Shown here one piece after another: positions 6,601 to 7,758 of a stretch of DNA of 7,758 bases (position 1 is its first letter; each line of letters begins with the position of its first letter). The notes below the pieces were generated by a model that saw nothing but the letters and a program-made list of their open reading frames with translations, was not told where the DNA came from and made no database searches. Origin of the DNA: Clostridiales bacterium UBA1380 (lineage in GTDB: Bacteria > Bacillota > Clostridia > Oscillospirales > CAG-272). The position numbers and the translations under genes were made by a program. The DNA is taken from contig DBRA01000070.1 in NCBI GenBank assembly GCA_002305445.1, positions 17,495 through 25,252 of the forward strand. The letters are read 5' to 3'.

Positions 6601-7084
6601 CATACGCGCCGTCGTGCTCTGGAGCCTGCTCGGGGCGGTCGTGCTTGCGCTTATCGTCACCGCGGCGGCCTTCGTCGCGTCGATCCGCAAGCGCTCGGAG
6701 AGAGCGTACAGCGAGCGCAACCGCACGATTCAGGAGGCCAAGAGCGAAGCGGACTTCGTCTACGGCGACGAGCGCTCGCGTTCGCTCGCCAAGAGGTTGA
6801 ACGACTATGTGATGGCGATATTCGAAGCGCTGGGCGTCCCGCCCGAGACCGGCGAGCTGCCTTCGCAATACGCGGAGCGCCTTTCGGAGGAGTACAACAA
6901 CCTGTCGAAATACCCGATCACCGAAGTCATGAGCATAATCGAGAAAGAGGAGTTCGGCTCGGGGTTAAACTTCCGCGAGCTGTACACAATCGCGGATTAT
7001 GTGAACGACATCACACACTCGATCTGGTCGGGGCTCTCGTCGAGGGAGAAGTTCAAGATGCGCTACTTTAAGCGCGTGCTGTAA
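3653..7084 (+). CDS. Large TgpA-like membrane transglutaminase-domain protein
   Basis: The gene encodes 1143 residues. A basic cytoplasmic N-terminus is followed by six predicted helices (about 35-60, 71-92, 95-115, 165-189, 194-212, 217-236), a Lys/Ala/Pro-rich cytoplasmic linker (about 240-388), helix 7 (389-411), a long ectodomain (412-984), helix 8 (985-1009) and a cytoplasmic tail. Positive charges fit this topology throughout. The transglutaminase-like core is at about 850-940: Cys865 in EGYCVHFATA, His916 in HAWIEVYYPSLGW and the third position in WVQYEATP, where Glu932 stands in for the more usual Asp. The triad therefore looks active, as a protease, amidase or cross-linking enzyme. 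The tail (about 1044-1120, with ELPSQYAERL and EKEEFG) resembles DUF4129. It is longer than typical TgpA-like relatives, about 650-750 residues as I recall, because of the linker and extra ectodomain (Tyr-rich 600-661; calcium-loop-like 790-801). It is the last gene of the MoxR-DUF58 cluster. It probably acts on a cell-envelope substrate, but which is unknown. Confidence 0.93.
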   Translation: MDTVKEKRPPKNRAQKDKVRERYIFAPTGLDIPKSAVYAGYIGRVFVAYIGALGMVSFIADALNTYETYPDISFLFLALVCLAGTAVFALAALNRITLAVFGGGALVAGGVYIAAQPAPLDFCRMVGIGFYNHIIDRLTTVGYTTVGMYRFDDSALPFSADASYPASYVSIAFAVLCVMFAALFVFTIARRVRLVPLVIVCVLFISSIFMYNITRTNTGFALILSALAGVIVLKVYDACYIGGVARTRVRERALEKKRAKLAAAEAKKSPARKKVTAAAEAEGGKASAGARNARPKRGKEESFVSVRDISSVLTTELREEEKIAYTPRPKPRPEIVTLPNGKTKKVKPKTEPMTPSEFVTMLRWRIENAGSPEAVAERAERKRTNRCSAAGGFAGFAATALALIVIWLPAATTKSYFKPVDFLNEKISIARMYVTAYLLGDDVDLNNLSLYSGLSDFSARDVNFDSPTYYGTKIMTVDTSYDTPVYLRSWIGTSFNYDEGKWYSAENDEIIKYRKTFGTGFSPEKITQNFYAATLPAAVDINRYDTYKNYVQYGFFIMQLNLTRINGNGYLLYIPSFLSTDAGILEYNSKESAKFKNTCYYDGIYTSRLFMPGEQYSTLSYVTSMRYDGIGDNITKNIYYYDYSNVYLTQLDYMLGQYPLYDVKVSEDGEEQVLSPVFENFLTDYENRLQLLGIQWKGDSILRRYVQMDEKERKAYKAAITLEAKYRDKQVKGTYVSTTKSPEIRRLAAELCGVDFDENPADLKVKYDSLTSPFTALEKLAAANAQKLEDADGDGSVFGVDFVPADGEGTAVPSETIHETVMSVLKYLENNYTYTLEPTAPATEDESDAVNNLNAFLYDAKEGYCVHFATAAAVLLREMGIPTRFCQGYLASDFWRNYAIDAPTRYRINVYDYNAHAWIEVYYPSLGWVQYEATPPFMSDMYDALETSSSAYTPTLRDPLTSTPEPEETDVDIGNLDAERAAFIRAVVLWSLLGAVVLALIVTAAAFVASIRKRSERAYSERNRTIQEAKSEADFVYGDERSRSLAKRLNDYVMAIFEALGVPPETGELPSQYAERLSEEYNNLSKYPITEVMSIIEKEEFGSGLNFRELYTIADYVNDITHSIWSGLSSREKFKMRYFKRVL

Positions 7085-7097
7085 AATTATATGATCC

Positions 7098-7125
7098 AAA
7101 GCGCTTCCGTACAAGGAAGCGCTTT
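7098..7125 (+). terminator. Intrinsic terminator after the transglutaminase gene
   Basis: AAAGCGCTTCC (7098-7108) and GGAAGCGCTTT (7115-7125) form a perfect 11-bp stem with a 6-base loop, 14 bases after the stop codon. The downstream T-run is short and interrupted (TTTATGTTGTTG), so readthrough is possible. The mirrored A and T ends would also allow some function on the minus strand. Confidence 0.85.
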
Positions 7126-7131
7126 ATGTTG

Positions 7132-7160
7132 TTGCGAAACGACATAATATATGATATAAT
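7132..7160 (+). promoter_or_regulatory. Sigma-A type promoter for mrnC and wecB (extended -10)
   Basis: TTGCGA (7132-7137) and a perfect TATAAT (7155-7160) are 17 bases apart, with TG at 7152-7153 giving an extended -10. Transcription should begin near 7167. It lies directly behind the terminator, marking a new transcription unit. Confidence 0.82.
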
Positions 7161-7188
7161 ACTTGTAAATTATTGCATGGCGGGTTAT

Positions 7189-7584
7189 ATGGCTGATTAT
7201 TCCACGCAGGCGCTCGCATATCTCGGCGACGCGGTAATCGAGCTTCTCGTGCGCAAAGAGGCGGTCACGCGGCTGCCCGGCGGCGCGAGCGGCGATCTCA
7301 ATTCATTTGCACGGACGCGCGTCACGGCGCCGGCGCAGTCGGACGCCGCTGAGCGGATAATACCTTACCTGACAGAAGAAGAAAACGGCGTTTATCACCG
7401 CGGGCGCAATAACATCCACAATGCGATTCCGCATTCCGCCACCGCGGCGCAATACAGGCGCGCAACCGCGCTCGAGTGCGTCTTCGGCTGGCTTTACCTG
7501 CGAGGCGATACGGCGCGCATTCGCGAGCTTTACTCGCTCGCTTATAATACGGAAGATTCGGAGCTTAATGATGCGCAGATATAA
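7189..7584 (+). CDS. mrnC: Mini-ribonuclease III
   Basis: The product has 131 residues, a lone RNase III catalytic domain without the double-stranded-RNA-binding domain, as expected for Mini-III (about 130-145 residues). Visible motifs are ALAYLGDAVIE (residues 8-18, with catalytic D14 and E18), YHRGRNN (69-75) and ALECVFGWLYL (94-104, with catalytic E96). In Bacillus subtilis the enzyme trims the ends of 23S rRNA precursor as a cytoplasmic homodimer. The frame is open back to ATG 7126, but that codon lies before the promoter at 7132-7160, so the real start is downstream: ATG 7189, preceded by GGCGGG (7179-7184), or ATG 7177 with no ribosome binding site. The family's N-terminus fits 7189. 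The last 14 bases overlap the next gene. Confidence 0.92.
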   Translation: MADYSTQALAYLGDAVIELLVRKEAVTRLPGGASGDLNSFARTRVTAPAQSDAAERIIPYLTEEENGVYHRGRNNIHNAIPHSATAAQYRRATALECVFGWLYLRGDTARIRELYSLAYNTEDSELNDAQI

Positions 7585-7758
7585 AGTTATGAGCGTCTTC
7601 GGCACGCGGCCCGAAGCCACAAAGATGTGCCCTCTCGTGTTGGAGCTGCAACGGCGCGACGGAATCGAATCCGTCGTCTGCCTCACCGGCCAGCACAGGG
7701 AGATGCTCGACTCCGTCATGACGCAGTTCGGCGTCAGGGCCGATTACGACCTCAACAT
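7571..7758 (+). CDS. wecB: UDP-N-acetylglucosamine 2-epimerase, N-terminal part (runs off window)
   Basis: Sixty-two complete codons are present before the window ends. The start MRRYKVMSVFGTRPEATKM (residues 1-19) carries the near-invariant VFGTRPEAxKM of non-hydrolysing UDP-GlcNAc 2-epimerases. LTGQHREMLD (38-47) and ADYDLN (57-62) follow with family-typical spacing. The enzyme interconverts UDP-GlcNAc and UDP-ManNAc in the cytoplasm, feeding teichoic-acid linkage units or other surface polysaccharides; in Bacillota it is also called mnaA. The start lies inside mrnC. GGAG (7560-7563), within mrnC, sits seven bases before ATG 7571; ATG 7568 is in frame but too close. The overlap suggests cotranscription and coupled translation. 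The family is secure from the N-terminus alone. Confidence 0.93.
   Translation, partial: MRRYKVMSVFGTRPEATKMCPLVLELQRRDGIESVVCLTGQHREMLDSVMTQFGVRADYDLN

Noticed and set aside
5672..6868. 398-codon open frame on the minus strand
   Set aside because: It is wholly antisense to the transglutaminase core, whose motifs are unmistakable. Its product is Arg/Val-rich with no recognisable motif, as expected from a GC-rich codon shadow.
7303..7719. 138-codon minus-strand ORF across mrnC and wecB
   Set aside because: It is antisense to two genes with diagnostic motifs and has no motif of its own.

Overview
The window looks like chromosomal DNA of a fairly GC-rich member of the Bacillota, probably an uncultured or gut-type Clostridia. 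Three things suggest this. The window carries a Mini-ribonuclease III gene, a family found mainly in Bacillota (and in cyanobacteria and plastids). It also carries a GlpA-like FAD oxidoreductase whose wording is typical of Clostridia. The promoters have sigma-A type TATAAT boxes with TG extensions. Coding DNA is GC-rich, while the main intergenic region is visibly AT-rich. No phage, IS, CRISPR or RNA gene was seen, and the taxon is an inference.

Layout. Positions 552 to 1 (minus strand) hold the N-terminal 184 codons of a GlpA-like FAD-dependent oxidoreductase. Positions 553-967 are a 415-base divergent regulatory region. It contains a strong minus-strand promoter, a weaker plus-strand promoter candidate, three separate inverted-repeat structures and a perfect 36-bp palindrome just ahead of the next gene. 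Positions 968-7084 carry a three-gene plus-strand cluster: a MoxR-family AAA+ ATPase, a membrane-anchored DUF58 (von Willebrand A-like) protein, and a very large eight-helix membrane transglutaminase-like protein. A clear intrinsic terminator (7098-7125) closes the cluster. A new consensus promoter (7132-7160) then drives a Mini-III ribonuclease gene (mrnC). The start of a UDP-GlcNAc 2-epimerase gene (wecB/mnaA) overlaps the end of mrnC and runs off the window.

How the genes may work together. MoxR, DUF58 and TgpA-like transglutaminase genes recur together in many bacteria. MoxR proteins are thought to be chaperone-like AAA+ machines acting with VWA-type partners, and the transglutaminase fold sits outside the membrane; the substrate is generally unknown. 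Here the two membrane partners carry unusual additions. The DUF58 domain is split by a charged Ala/Pro/Lys-rich insert. The transglutaminase protein has a roughly 145-residue basic linker predicted to lie in the cytoplasm, a Tyr-rich ectodomain and a single dockerin/EF-hand-like calcium loop just before its catalytic domain. These lineage-specific parts, and the palindrome-rich control region, are the items most worth a second look. The basic operon type itself is already known.
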